A stretch of DNA of 64,000 nt, taken from Oenanthe sinensis. Taxonomy: Eukaryota; Streptophyta; Magnoliopsida; Apiales; Apiaceae. This document shows positions 23,110 to 33,674 of the stretch, piece by piece. The stretch's first letter is position 1; every line of letters starts with the position of its first letter. Under the pieces are notes generated by a model. It saw only the letters and a list, made by a program, of their open reading frames with translations. It was not told where the DNA came from and ran no database searches. Both the position numbers and the translations under genes were made by a program. Where the stretch lies: contig CM053813.1 in NCBI GenBank assembly GCA_028671895.1, positions 9,858,001-9,922,000 of the forward strand. The letters are read 5' to 3'.

Positions 23110-23790
23110 TTATTTGTTTAAGGACTTAAGAGTGACATGCAGATTATATAATTCATTTGACATTTCAGTAATTGTAATATTGCACTCATCTTTGGATAAC
23201 TCAGATAGATTTGTAGAAATTACCTGATTGCTAGAGGAACTAGCTTCCTGGTCATCATGATTAGCCATCAGTGCAAGATTGATGTATTCTTCTTCTTCAA
23301 AATCATCCTCAGCAGCCCAGTCCTTTTCCTCTATCACAAAAGCCTTTTCTTTCTGTTTGAGCAACTCAAAGTACTTCTTTTTATAATCAATACTATCACT
23401 GTACTTAGATTTCTTCTCCATTTTTGGCTTTCTGCATTCATTAGAAAAGTGACCAGCCAATCCACAGTTGAGGCATTTGAATTGAGTCATGACAACAAGA
23501 TTTTTGCTTTGTTGATTGTCTCTCTTATACTGGGATCCAAGCCTTTGAGTGAGATTCCTCGTGAATTTAAGTTTTGAAAATTTCCTTGATAGAAAAGCCA
23601 AAAGCTCATCTATTTCATCAATCTCATCCTTGGTGTATGACTCAACATCCTCAACTATTTCGTTTCCTTTCCCAGTTGAAGATTCATCATATCTAACACC
23701 ACTTGCACTATTGCCATGACTTTCTTTCATCCCTTCTTTGACAGCAACATCTTCACCAGCTTCTGCAATTTGCTTATCCTTGACCACCAA
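23110..23790 (-). pseudogene. Element A gag, middle part with first CCHC knuckle
   Basis: A 226-codon segment with CLNCGLAGHFSNEC (CX2CX4HX4C), followed by an acidic stretch. It is in the same frame as the N-terminal gag ORF at 23938-24498; the 150 bp between them is open except for stops at 23938-23940 and 23839-23841. The zinc knuckle would bind retrotransposon RNA. Confidence 0.82.
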
Positions 23791-23937
23791 AGCAATGGAC
23801 TTGTCTCTTTTCTGATTCTTCTCAATTTCTTCATCTTGCTATAGTTCCAACTCATAAGTTTTTAATATACCATACAGCTTGTCAAGAGTATATTCTTTGA
23901 AGTCAGGAGATTGTCTTATAGAGATAGTCATTGGTTT

Positions 23938-24498
23938 CTATTCCTTGGGTAAGGACCTCAAGAATTTGAGGTTGGTATCTTCAACATCATACAATCTTCC
24001 ATATAGCTTTAGCTCATTCAACAGCTTTTGAAACCTACTATATGTGTCATTGATTGCTTCACCACTCTTAAAATGAAAGGCTTCATATTTTTGAATCAAG
24101 AGTTGCATCTTGTTCTTTCTCACTTGTTCAGTGCCTTCATATAGAGTTTGAAGAGTGTCCCATACTTCCTTGGAGGTTGTACAATTGATAACATTGTCGA
24201 ACATATCCTTTTTAAGACCATTGAATAAAATATTCATAGCCTTTTTATCCTTATGTACTTCCTTCTCATCCTCATCTGTATATTCAGTTACAGGTTTTGG
24301 AATGAGTTTGTCTGGTGCCTGAGTACCATCTGCATTTATACTTGTAACTATCTTCATAGGCACATGTGGACCTTTCTCTATGCAGTAAACATAGGAAAGA
24401 TCAATGGATAGCAAATGCAAGTGCATTTTCACTTTCCAGGGAAAGTACTCATCTTTCTCTAGAACTGGAATCTTTACCCCTGTGTCTTTTTGACCCAT
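23938..24498 (-). pseudogene. Element A gag, N-terminal capsid region
   Basis: Starts at the ATG at 24498 (MGQKDTGVKIPVLEKDEYF), 45 bp after the primer site. It has the gag polypeptide signature of plant copia (UBN2 type): FPWKVKMHLHL near the start, SKEVWDTLQTLYEGTEQVRKNK, and LLNELKLYG with NLKFLRSLPKE at the end. The stop after LPKE falls where element B has LPEEW, suggesting TGG to TAG. This part would build the virus-like particle. Confidence 0.85.
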
Positions 24499-24542
24499 GC
24501 TTAATGTACTTTAGATCTTAACTTTCTGTATGTTGAAAGTCG

Positions 24543-24554
24543 TCTCTGATACCA
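24543..24554 (-). other. Element A primer-binding site
   Basis: On the minus strand this reads TGGTATCAGAGA, with one mismatch at its last base to the initiator-Met tRNA complement. It is 2 bases inside the 5' LTR. Confidence 0.85.
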
Positions 24555-24917
24555 ATTGTTATTTGCCCTTAAGAACACTAAGTTTGGAGAAGGGGGGGGG
24601 GTTGAATACAAACTTAAGAACTATTTAAACTTCTTACGGATTTAAGTTTTTATTCAATAAAAAGTGTTTGAGGAAATATTGAAAGAGCTGATCGAATTGA
24701 CAAGATAAATAATAAACGGATAGAAAGAAAACAAGACAAGTAAAATTAAAAATTACTAGTGGATTGATTTTTCCACTAGTATGTTTTTTGCTTTCAAGAA
24801 ATCTTGATAGAAATACCAAGCTGCTTACAAAGTGTTTCTGCACTATAATGCTTACAATATGTCTCACACTTTTTCACTCTTGTTTTCTCACACTTTGCTA
24901 CAATGGACTACTAGCTA

Positions 24918-24924
24918 CTTTATA
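24918..24924 (-). promoter_or_regulatory. Putative TATA box of element A 5' LTR
   Basis: TATAAAG on the minus strand, in the downstream third of the LTR at the expected U3/R border and flanked by AT-rich DNA. Prediction only. Confidence 0.4.
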
Positions 24925-25186
24925 GTAGTTTTTTTCTCTTCTATTTCCCATCGATAGATAACATTATAAATTACAAATTACAATGTTTACATGAAAATAG
25001 AAATTAGCTACTTTCACAGTCTTCATTGGACCTGTCTAGTCCTGAAAGTATCTTTGTCTTGATGTATTCCTTGAAGACTGTGTTGCCTTGAAAGTCTTCG
25101 CAATCCTGACAGGACTGTCTTCCATTGATTCAGTTTCTGCACAGTTTTCTTCCTTTTATCTATAACTAAATTGGGAAACCTTAATC

Positions 25187-25652
25187 AACTGATAAATGTT
25201 GTTAAGTTTATCAGTTAATTATTCTTTGCTCATCCATCTATGGATAGGCTATCCATCGATCAATTGATGTATCGATGGATAATCCAGTTATCCATCGACT
25301 CCTTATCCATTGATGAACTGCTATCTGTTGATTGCCCTTATCCGTAGATGACTTTCATCCGTTGAATAGTGTCTTCATCCATCGACTTCAATATCTGTTG
25401 ATCACATCATTTGTGAGAATTCTGACTTAGAATATTTACAATTGATCAGCCATTCTTCACATCCGTTGAGAAGCTATCAATTGAAGTCAAGTAACATCAG
25501 TTGACTACTTCATAGTATCCATCAAGGCAATACAATCAATTGATAAAGAAACATGAATCAAATGTTATAATCCAATTTATCAGTTGATTAACAAGCTTCA
25601 ACTAATAACTGGTTTCCTAGTCAATGGATATTTTAAGTCATATATCTATCGA
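25187..25652 (-). repeat. Palindromic ATCCATCGATGGAT motif cluster in element A U3
   Basis: At least a dozen copies of ATCCATCGAT, ATCAACTGATAA and close variants occur, often as inverted pairs (for example around 25226-25300). The consensus ATCCATCGATGGAT is its own reverse complement. The cluster lies upstream of the TATA box in transcription sense, so an enhancer-like role is possible but unproven. Confidence 0.65.
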
Positions 25653-25738
25653 CTAGTTACAATGAAATTTTTAAATCCCTATTGAAATTCTAAGTAATTT
25701 GTTATCATCAAAACTCATAATTCCTAACAAGTTCTAGT

Positions 25739-26033
25739 GGTGATTGGACGATGGCAGGAAGTTCAACAACAAAGGAGCTGGAGAAGATAATGGATGTGTT
25801 GATGATAGTGGTATGGTAAGGAGAGAGATCGGAGTAGTGGTCTACATGAATTTCGATGGTGAATCGATTACAGATAGTCAGATGGTAATATGAGAGATGT
25901 ATGTAATTGTATAAAATGGGTAGGTGGGGTGATGATAATACATGGAAGAGAGAGAGTGCGTTCTTTAATCATGTGTAGTTAATTCTCTTGCCCTAGGATG
26001 AAGATGAAATTAGTTAATTATTTTAGTATCTTC
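25739..26033. other. Unclassified intervening DNA
   Basis: 295 bp between the A LTR and truncated LTR H. No ORF of note and no LTR end was recognised; it has a G/A-rich bias with repeated GATGATAGTGG-like words. It begins with AGTTC, the expected flank duplication of A. It could be the oldest host sequence here or an eroded element. Confidence 0.5.
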
Positions 26034-27416
26034 TGAAGGGTTTCGAGGCACAAATGCAGCGGAAAAACACGAAAATTAAATACAAAACAAATACCCTCCA
26101 CAGGATCCATGCGAAAATAAAAGATTTAATTCGGAGATTAAGAACAAATACCTTAAAAAGCTTTAACAGTTCATCAATGGAAGATTAATGGAGGTCTAAA
26201 GCTTGTTTAATCATCACGTATCCCGTTCACGCGATCTACACTCTATGGTATTCACACGAACATTTTTCATGAATGATTGATGTGTACTAGCACCCAAAAA
26301 CTACTTCTCTCTCTATATTTTCCTCTTTTCTCAAAACGGCTAGGATTTTAGAAAAATATGTATCTTACTATGAAATCAACCCATAAAGAGATTATATAGA
26401 GAGAGGAATACGTTTTCGAATTATAATCTAATTATAATTAATAATAATCCAAAATTTCAAATTATTAAATTAAGTCTCACTTAATAAATTAATTATTAAT
26501 TTTGGAATTAGTTTAAGTATTTCATTTATTCTATTTATATAATTAATTAAGTCATACTTAATTAATATCATAAACAAAATAAATTACTTATCTAATTTAA
26601 ATTCATAATTTAAATTATTTCTCCTTCAAGAATTCTTTGTGTGTGACCCTGTAGGTTATTATTACGATGACAACAATTTTAATATCTAATTAAAATTATA
26701 AACAATGAGTGGCATCTAGTAATACATCATTGCTACCCAAGTAATAATAATAAAATCAGTGATTTGATTAAGCCTTTCGTTAATAATGTTCCATGTAATA
26801 TAATCCATTTAACCTTATATTATAGATCAAACTCGAGACATGTATCGTGTCATCCTCTTCAACGTTTAATCCGGTTTTTCCTTGATCAGTGAGTAGACTA
26901 TTAAACAAATCAACATTTGAGCACGACCATGCATTTTATAGTCTCACTCAATCAAGAGGCCAATAATATCACTCCTAAATAGGAAGGTTACATCTTTTAT
27001 CTATCATTCATATTTCTCATACGATTCATAGTATACCCAATGTCCACTTTTATAATCACCCGGTTAAAGGTAACTTTTAGTGTAATCAAAGTATATTAAT
27101 TCTCGTATAGAAATATAATGATTTCAAGTCAGAGGATCATTACATCATTATCACAGTGAGAATTTCTTATGACACTTATTAACATGTAGATTCTTACAGC
27201 GGGTCTGTCTAGTGCCATGTATTGAGACATGCACTTATGTTCTTGACTTTAGTATCACCATACATATGACCAATGAGATGTGGTCATCTGTCAACAAACA
27301 TACTAGTCTTATTGCATTATAATTGTTCTTATATAATAATACTCGACTAGGAAATTTTAGGAATAAGATACTATTCATATAATCTCATTTTTAAGTCACA
27401 TACTTAAAGATATATA
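26034..27416 (-). repeat. Element H: truncated LTR of the E/G family
   Basis: Similar throughout to solo LTR G (for example GCAGCGGAA near the start, GTGTGTGACCCT at 26639, and the block around 27110-27410). It lacks the last about 155 bp of G: similarity stops after AAAGATATATA at 27416. No flanking duplication is seen. It contains blocks shared with E in the opposite sense. There are no ORFs. Confidence 0.85.
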
Positions 27417-27750
27417 ATCATAGTTAAAAATGGTAAGTCATCCAAAAAAGATGGTCACATGGAATCTATATGCCGTTATCAATTTATTCGATATTTAATT
27501 ATATATTTTATATATTGAGAAATTCTTCGCAAAATAACAATTATATTCAAATATGTGATCACAATTTCAGAAAAAAAAGATAATCAAAATCAAATAATAA
27601 AATAAACACGAGTCGTCGAGTTTTAGAGAAGATCCAAATGTTCTTAAAGAAAATTTCGCCCTACCTACCTAACTGATTGTGACGCCGCAATTCACTTTTA
27701 GGATAAAACAACACTATTTCGGCAAAAACCATTAAAGTGTGACAATGACT
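27417..27750. other. Unclassified DNA, last part similar to C's post-pol region
   Basis: 334 bp, AT-rich, without an ORF. The stretch 27665-27725 (GCAATTCACTTTTAGGATAA, then ACTATTTCGGC) resembles 38080-38137 in the non-coding stretch of C (GCACTTTAAGGATTAAACAA, then ACTATTTCGCT). It may be a remnant of a Sirevirus 3' region. Base-level alignment would be needed. Confidence 0.35.
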
Positions 27751-27774
27751 TGTTAGGAAATAAATATTGATGCT

Positions 27775-27937
27775 GTCAGAGAATAAAGATCAGAGTTTGT
27801 GCTGACGTCATCAGAGTTTAAGGAAGCTGTCAGTTAGAGTTTACTCTATCAGAGAATACTCAATCAGAGTTTACTCTAACAGAGAATGCTCACATCAGAG
27901 AATAAACAACCGACAGAGTTTATCAATCAGAGTTTAT
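27775..27937 (+). repeat. ATCAGAGTTT / AGAGTTTACTCT motif cluster in B U3
   Basis: About ten copies of CAGAGTTT or CAGAGAAT occur in 160 bp, several as near-palindromes AGAGTTTACTCT. The reverse complement, AAACTCTGAT, recurs in B's coding linkers, where it spells NSD. Confidence 0.75.
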
Positions 27938-28069
27938 GAAGAAACAAGACAAATCGGCGTATGATTAGGATAGTGAAGAAGGAATCCAAATACAAGTCTA
28001 TTTCCTTATTAAAACTATTCTTTTCATAATCTGTTTTGTAATTGAATTGTAACTGTGTCTATATAAACA

Positions 28070-28077
28070 CAGACATA
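28070..28077 (+). promoter_or_regulatory. Putative TATA box of element B LTR
   Basis: TATATAAA followed by CACAGACATAGG. It is about 210 bp before the LTR end, the normal position for an LTR promoter. Confidence 0.55.
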
Positions 28078-28285
28078 GGTTAACATTATGATAACTTTCA
28101 AGTCTTATTTTTTATAACTTAGCAGCTCTTAAGAACAAAGAATTTCTTGAGAGAGTTTTGTATTCAGTTTATTCAAGTTAATACAAAATAGTATTTTATT
28201 CTTCATACTTGTATTCATAATCGATTAATTGGTACTATTACATTCAACCCCCCTTCTGTAATAGTTATCTTTCAAGGCAAGCAAT

Positions 28286-28297
28286 TGATATAAGAGC
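28286..28297 (+). other. Element B primer-binding site (degenerate)
   Basis: TGATATAAGAGC has two mismatches to TGGTATCAGAGC, both to A, and sits 2 bases after the LTR end. This fits an old element. Confidence 0.7.
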
Positions 28298-28331
28298 AAA
28301 CAATTAATTACAACTCAAAGATCACATAATT

Positions 28332-29468
28332 ATGTCTGGAAACAAGTATGAAAGAATCAGGATTCCAATATTGAGGAATGATGAATACCCTACATGGAGG
28401 GTGAAGATGATGATGTTCTTGGAAGCAACTGATCCTGATTATTTAGACAGAATCCATACAGATCAATATCTACCAACCAAACTAGTGCCATCTACAATTA
28501 TGGAAGGAAGACAAGTCCCTGAATATTACATCCTGAAGGACAAGAAAGAATGGACCAATGAAGAAAAACTTGAAGTCCTCAAAGATGCAAAGGTAAGGAA
28601 TATTCTGCATAACAGTCTTGACTCTGTGATGTCCAACAAGGTAATAGCATGTAAAACAGCAAAAGAGATATGGGATACACTGGAGGTTCAATGTCAAGGA
28701 ACCAAGGAAATCAAGAAAAATAGAAGATCTATCTTAATTCAAGAATATGAATACTTTGAGGCAAAACGGAATGAATCCCTCACAGATATCTATGACAAAT
28801 TTCTAACTCTATTGAACAACTTGGCTTTGGTGGATAAGGTATATGACAATGAAGATTCCAACACCAAATTTCTAAGGGCTCTTCCTGAAGAATGGGATCT
28901 GCAGACATCCTTGATAAGAGACATAGCTGATTTAGATGAGATGTCTTTAGATGAAGTCTATGGAAAATTAAAAACTCATGACTTGGAATTACAGCAAAGA
29001 AGAAATAGAAAAAGTAGCAAGGCAAAATCTATTTCTTTGAATGTTGAAGCCAAGATTGAAGAACCTATTGAAAAAGTCCTTAAGGCATCAAAAAGAAAAG
29101 GAAAAGCTGTAATGGTCCAAGAAAATAGTGAATCGGAGTTTGAGGCAAACTCTGATGCAAACTCTGATGATTCTTCAAATTCTGACATAATGGAGATGGT
29201 TGCTATGATTGTTAAAGGCTTCAAAAAGATGAAGTACATAAAGTACATGAAGCAAGGTAATTTTAGAAAAAGCATGGAGAACCAGAAAAGAAAAACAGAT
29301 TCAGGAAATGAGAAGATAAAGATGGAAAATCAAAGACTATTGACAAATCAAAGGTTAAGTGTTACAAGTGTAACAAGATGGCGTACTTTGCTATTGAGTG
29401 CAGAAGCAAGGAATTTGGAAAAGCACTCATCACATCAAAAAAAATTGGATGGATTCCTCAGATTCTGA
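28332..29468 (+). pseudogene. Element B gag, N-terminal part
   Basis: Starts at the ATG at 28332 (MSGNKYERIRIPILRNDEYP). UBN2-type gag signatures are TWRVKMMMFL, AKEIWDTLEVQCQGTKEIKKN, LLNNLALVDKVYD and NTKFLRALPEEW. The frame is native through about residue 335; the final about 40 residues (after QRLLTN) are out of frame, because the knuckle and its continuation are read in the next frame (shift near 29330-29345). A short acidic repeat EANSDANSDDSSNSD (about 29140-29190) uses the element's motif. Confidence 0.85.
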
Positions 29469-30138
29469 AGAGGAAACAAACTATGCTCTCATGGTAAAAT
29501 CTGATGCTACCATCCTAAACTCTGATAAGGTACCAAACTCTGTCTTTAATTTTGACACTGAAAATATGTGTGAATTAAAGTCTTTCCTTAGATCATTGCA
29601 TGTTAGTTTTAAATCACAGTCTATTGAAAATGAAAGATTAAAATATGAGATACAAACTCTGACTGCTAGGAATAACTCTCTTGAATCTGAAAATTTTAAC
29701 ATGCTTAGCATTAAGAAAGACTGTGAAAATTCAATACACATGCAAACTCAATTAGAAATTCAAGTTGAATATTTGAAATCTGAGATAGCTAAGGAAAATG
29801 AGACTTTCAGAGTTTGGACAAACTCTGGCAAGAAAGTCCAACAAATACTTTCTGAAAAGAATTGGACATCTGCCTTAGGTTATGAATCTGATAAAGAAAC
29901 ACACACTAAAGCACACACAAAAGGAACATTGAGTGAACCTGTGAAATTTGTTATAGCTAGCAATGACAAGAAATCTATATCTGATGAATGCTCTAATAAT
30001 AACAAAGGTAAAAAGATTAGTGTGCTAGAAAATAAACCTGTCAATATAAGATTACTTTCTCAGAAGCAACTTAATGAAAAGTTGAAGGTAGTTACTAATA
30101 AAGATAAACCTGAAAAGGTGAAAAGAAATAGAAATTGA
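29347..30138 (+). pseudogene. Element B gag, middle part with first knuckle and coiled coil
   Basis: In the shifted frame from about 29347 the first knuckle reads CYKCNKMAYFAIEC, the expected His being Tyr (CAC to TAC). An acidic stretch follows (DSSDSEEETNYALMVK, about 29449), then a long charged segment with NERLKYEIQTLTARNN that is likely a coiled coil. It closes at a TGA (30136-30138) and is in frame with the part that follows. Confidence 0.8.
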
Positions 30139-30624
30139 AAAGTAAGAATTACTAAGGAGAATAACTATAAGTATATCCCTGATGCTCCTAGAAAAACCTG
30201 CTTTAATTGTGGTAATTCAAATCACCTTGCCATTGACTGCAAACAAAACAAAAAGAAGGAACCTGAGAGACCTAAATCAGAGGCTAGAAAACAAACTAGA
30301 TATAGACCACAAAATCCCTGTTTTCACTATGGTAGTTTATGACATTCTATTTATACTTGCAAAGAATATCATAGTTTATTTTACAATTATTATGAACCAA
30401 TTACTCAACTGAATATATCTCCAAAACATGCTGTCAAACAAATTTATGTGATAAAATCTGATAAAAGAAAAGTAAACTCTGACAGTATAAACTCTGATAA
30501 TGCAAAGTTTGATCATGTAAACTCTATTAACATAAACCCTGATAAAAATACTTCTACTACAAGAGTTAACAAGTTTCAAAAGAAAGGACCCAAACTTGTT
30601 TGGGTCCCCAAACCTACTAATTAA
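30139..30624 (+). pseudogene. Element B gag, C-terminal part with second and third CCHC-like knuckles
   Basis: In the same frame as the segment before. CFNCGNSNHLAIDC (about 30198-30239) is a perfect CX2CX4HX4C. CFHYGSL(stop)HSIYTC (about 30318-30360) is a third knuckle damaged at its second Cys and by a TGA. An NSD repeat follows (30468-30550). The end is GPKLVWVPKPTN and TAA at 30622-30624. Three knuckles are more than most copia gags carry. Confidence 0.75.
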
Positions 30625-30641
30625 TTTGCATTCACTGATTG

Positions 30642-30783
30642 CAGGGAAATAGGAAAAACATCCTAGTGATTGATAGTGGATGTTCTGCACATATGACTGG
30701 AAATAAATCCCTACTTTCAGAGTTTGAGGAGAAGAATAGCCTAGCAGTATCTTAGGGAGATGACAACATAGGAAGAACACTGG
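30642..30783 (+). pseudogene. Element B pol start: protease region up to D insertion
   Basis: In the -1 frame relative to gag. It begins at CAGGGA (30642) and holds the protease motif VIDSGCSAHMTGNKS (active Asp present), then FEEKNS. It has a TAG near 30753 and runs to the D insertion at 30784; the frame resumes at 57975. Confidence 0.8.
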
Positions 30784-30877
30784 TCTGACGCCCTCCCGAC
30801 CCGGGGTCTAGATCGGGGAGTCACTAACACTCTATATGCATGCATCCTATATAAATATAAACAAAACACACACACAC

Positions 30878-30959
<82 letters not shown>

Positions 30960-32014
30960 GACCCCGACTACTACCATGGACCTTTAAAAGGTAATGGTAT
31001 GAAACAAGAACAACTCTACATTCATTAAGTTTACATTACCAAAATAAATATCATTACAACTCTGAATCATCTCACAAAAGTCTATCAACATCTATACATT
31101 ATAAGACTTATAACCAAGTCTTTTCCTTCTAACTCAGCTGTGATCCTACCTGTTCCACTTCAGCCAGCCTAGCATAATTAATATATGAGGTGTTCTTCCT
31201 CGTAGTTTGCTTAAATCGTACCATGCCTCTCAAAAGCTGTAGAGGTTAGAAAATAAAAGAATGAGCTACAAAGGCTCAGCAAGTAACCATGCATAAGGTT
31301 ATGAACAGTCCTACAGAAAAATAAGTAATTTGGAAATCAGTTCTCAAAACCATAATTGGACCTTATTATCCTTAAAACATCAATCTAGAATTCATTAATA
31401 AATCTGGGAATTCTTTATGCATAAAACTTTCTTCAACACTAATCATTGGTAACGGCACAAGTAAGGAAAGAGTTCAGTTTAAGGTTTAGCATAAAACTTG
31501 TGGTTGTAAAGTTAGGGCAAAACTGATAATGTTCTAAAAAGAATTAATTAAGGGTAAGGTATCTAACAGTCTAGGGTGATAGGGTTTAAGGAAATCTTTA
31601 AAGTAAATCAGTTCAAGCTTTGAAGGTAAACATGTGATTTTTAGATGGATAACAAGAAGTATTGCACAGAAGTAAGACAGAGTCAAAGTCATGGTAAACT
31701 TGACAGTTCAAAGTTGTATAAACATGGCATCATAAAAGTATTTCATTACTAATCATTTCAATAAAAATTATTCTCTTATTAGAACATCAGTATCGAAATC
31801 CTTTTCGTAGAAACTATCCTCTCATTAGGACATCATTTTCAAAAAATCAAAAATCATTTTGATTGGAGTTTTCTCACAACGCCCGAACAATACGGGTGAT
31901 CAGCCACGTAAAGTCCCCATAACGGACCGAAGTCCCTCTGAACCTTTAAGGAGTACTCATAATCAGCACTTATTGACATTGGCCATTAAAGATGCTGGAC
32001 TACGACCGCCCTAG
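30784..32014 (-). repeat. Element D 3' LTR, outer part (interrupted by C)
   Basis: Matches 53982-55136 of the 5' LTR. The outer end reads TCTGACGCCCTCCCG where the 5' LTR has TGTGACGCC, so the terminal G is mutated. It includes a long (TA)n tract. The last five bases (CCTAG, 32010-32014) are the target duplication of C. Confidence 0.9.
30866..30955. repeat. (CA)n-(TA)n microsatellite in D 3' LTR
   Basis: A short (CA) run (30866-30877) leads into about 38 TA dinucleotides with one interruption (30879-30955). The same place in the 5' LTR (54066-54081) has only about 8 TA units, so the tract expanded in this copy after insertion. Spurious poly-Tyr/Ile ORFs cross it. Confidence 0.95.
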
Positions 32015-33209
32015 TGTTAGGTCCAAAGTGTTGTAAAGGGGGGGGGGGGTGAATACAACTTTTTGGAATAATGAGAGAATGTATAAATATGCAGGTAATA
32101 AATTATGACACAGAATTTCAAGAATATATCATTATATTCATTGAAGGATTTGCTACAACATTCATAAAGGCATCATGATCAGTTGAACAATAAATACAGC
32201 AATTAAAGCTAGATTCAACTGATCCTCTCTCTCACTTTTTGTTTTACAGTAAATGCTCTCTCTCTTGAAAAATATCGTTTAATTACAGAGATAAAAGTCT
32301 ATATACTAATAAAAACAAAGTGCTGCTTTTATAATGTCATGTAGTCTTGATCTTGTCCTTTTTGTGTACGTGGCCCAATCAGGACTTCGACAACAAAAAG
32401 TACTTTCCCAACAACTCTGGATCAACCGTTCACAATCAGCCACTTGTCCCTTGAACATTAAATGTTACATATCTACCCGCATCTCGATCTTCGCCTGGAC
32501 CCATCTCGATCTCGATCTGTGAAAATCTCGATCTCGATCTGGGAGAATCTCGATCTCGATCTATGAAGATCTCGATCTCGATCTGGGAGAATCTCGATCT
32601 CGATCTATGAAGATCTCGATCTCGATCTCGATCTGCCGTGGATCGACATTTGCCTTGGCAAATATGCACTCATCGAATGTTGACTTTCTTTAGTGACCAA
32701 TTGAGGATTAACCTTTATGAGCAAGTTTCCCTAGCTTATTCAATTTCTTTTCCTCACTCAATTCAAATGAGATCTTCTATTATTGACATGAACTTGCCTC
32801 CAATGTCCTGACACTTGATGCAATGGTCTGGTTCATAAGTGACTAGTCTTGTAGGGGTTCTTGCTTCTGAATGTCAGTTCTCATTTATTGATTAACCTTT
32901 ACATTATCCAGATGTTGATATACATTACATGAAATCACTTTGGTCTTCTTGATACTTCTTTGACATTAATTTAATTCTCCATTAGATAAGTTAGGGCATG
33001 AGCAATACTGAGATTGAACTTCTTCTCACTTATGCATCCTTGATTAACCAAATTAGTTACTTGTAGTTACCAAGTATCATTACCATTTCTTCAGTTGATT
33101 GATTCCATGTGCTTCTTCAGTTTCTCTTGTTTTTGCTGTTGTTTTATCTTTTACCTAGTTGAGTTACATAGAAATTAAGTGTTACAAGTTAGTACACCTA
33201 TGCCTTTCA
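32015..33209 (-). repeat. Element C 3' LTR
   Basis: A 1,195-bp unit; on the minus strand it starts TGAAAGGCATAGG and ends CCTAACA. It has a G-run (32037-32048 on plus), then GTGAATACAAC. The CGATCT block lies at 32481-32634. Small differences from the 5' LTR include one extra CGATCT unit. Confidence 0.95.
32481..32634 (-). repeat. CGATCT motif block in C 3' LTR
   Basis: Repeats of ATCTCGATCTCGATCT alternate with GGGAGA or ATGAAG spacers. Antisense ORFs rich in DRDR/RSRS come from this block and are not genes. The 5' LTR has the same block with one hexamer fewer (45845-45994). Confidence 0.9.
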
Positions 33210-33220
33210 ATCTCCCCATA
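33210..33220 (-). other. Element C polypurine tract
   Basis: On the minus strand ATATGGGGAGAT directly precedes the 3' LTR (TGAAAGG). This is the normal position for priming plus-strand DNA. Confidence 0.85.
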
Positions 33221-33674
33221 TTTGATTGTCTAACAATGACAACCAAATTCACAATGAGGATAACTCAACTAACCAGGGATTGAAAAAAGATAAACTACCA
33301 TTCATAAACGATCATGTCAACTTGCATAATGCTTGGCTTGATTAATTAACTTCATGTCTATCACTGATACTTCAAATGCCAAAACTGGACACCTGTTGGC
33401 TCGATCAAATGGCTTCATGCTCTTCTAGAGATTTTCTCTAAGTACTTAAGAGCACGGTCCACTCAATCTTCAATTATCCTTCTGAAGTCCTTTTAGCAGT
33501 ATTACCACCGCCGAACTTCGCGAAATAATTGACGCCTAATATAAACCAGTTTCAAGACACTTAGCTAAATAACTTCTACCTTACACTACACAAGAAAACA
33601 GATAATATATTTTTACAATGCAGGAAAACAAGAAAACAAATTACAACGCAAAGAAACATTACAAGCATAATTCA
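33221..33674 (-). other. Element C non-coding tail between extra ORF and polypurine tract
   Basis: About 450 bp, AT-rich, no ORF. Nothing further was recognised beyond its being the 3' leader of the LTR. Confidence 0.6.

Larger units (their letters stand above)
15640..25738 (-). mobile_element. Element A: decayed Sirevirus-type copia retrotransposon
   Basis: Minus-strand order: 5' LTR (24557-25738), primer site, gag with two CCHC knuckles, pol with protease, integrase, RT and RNase H in copia order, a non-coding stretch, then an extra ORF that continues at 514-1. The 3' LTR lies beyond the left edge. Two later insertions split it: F (515-15639) and the solo LTR G (21257-22846). Gag carries at least two in-frame stops, pol two frameshifts and one stop, and the extra ORF one stop. 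The protease motif is also damaged. The flank beside the 5' LTR is AGTTC (25739-25743); its partner is outside the window. The lineage call rests on the multiple knuckles and the post-pol ORF. Confidence 0.88.
24557..25738 (-). repeat. Element A 5' LTR
   Basis: A 1,182-bp unit: the minus-strand start is TGTTAGGAATTATG and the end AAATAACA. The end carries a G-run (24589-24599 on plus) next to TTGAATACAAAC, also seen near the LTR end of C (GTGAATACAAC) and typical of Sireviruses. A TATAAAG box is at 24918-24924 (minus). The U3 part (25187-25652) is packed with ATCCATCGAT-type motifs. Confidence 0.87.
27751..28283 (+). repeat. Element B 5' LTR (533 bp)
   Basis: It starts TGTTAGGAAATAAAT and ends CAAGGCAAGCA, and is much shorter than the A and C LTRs. 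The first 190 bp are dense in the AGAGTTTACTCT motif (27775-27937). It has a good TATA box and a C-run (AACCCCCCTTCTG, about 28247) near the end. Confidence 0.82.

Noticed and set aside
30741..30977. ORF rich in Tyr-Ile (YIYIYI)
   Set aside because: Translation of the (TA)n microsatellite.
32436..32669. ORF with DRDRDLHRSRSRF repeats, and its copy at 45802-46029; also the DPHLDVDLDVD ORF at 38390-38803
   Set aside because: Artefacts of the CGATCT repeat blocks; no codon-like pattern and the LTR copies differ in repeat number.
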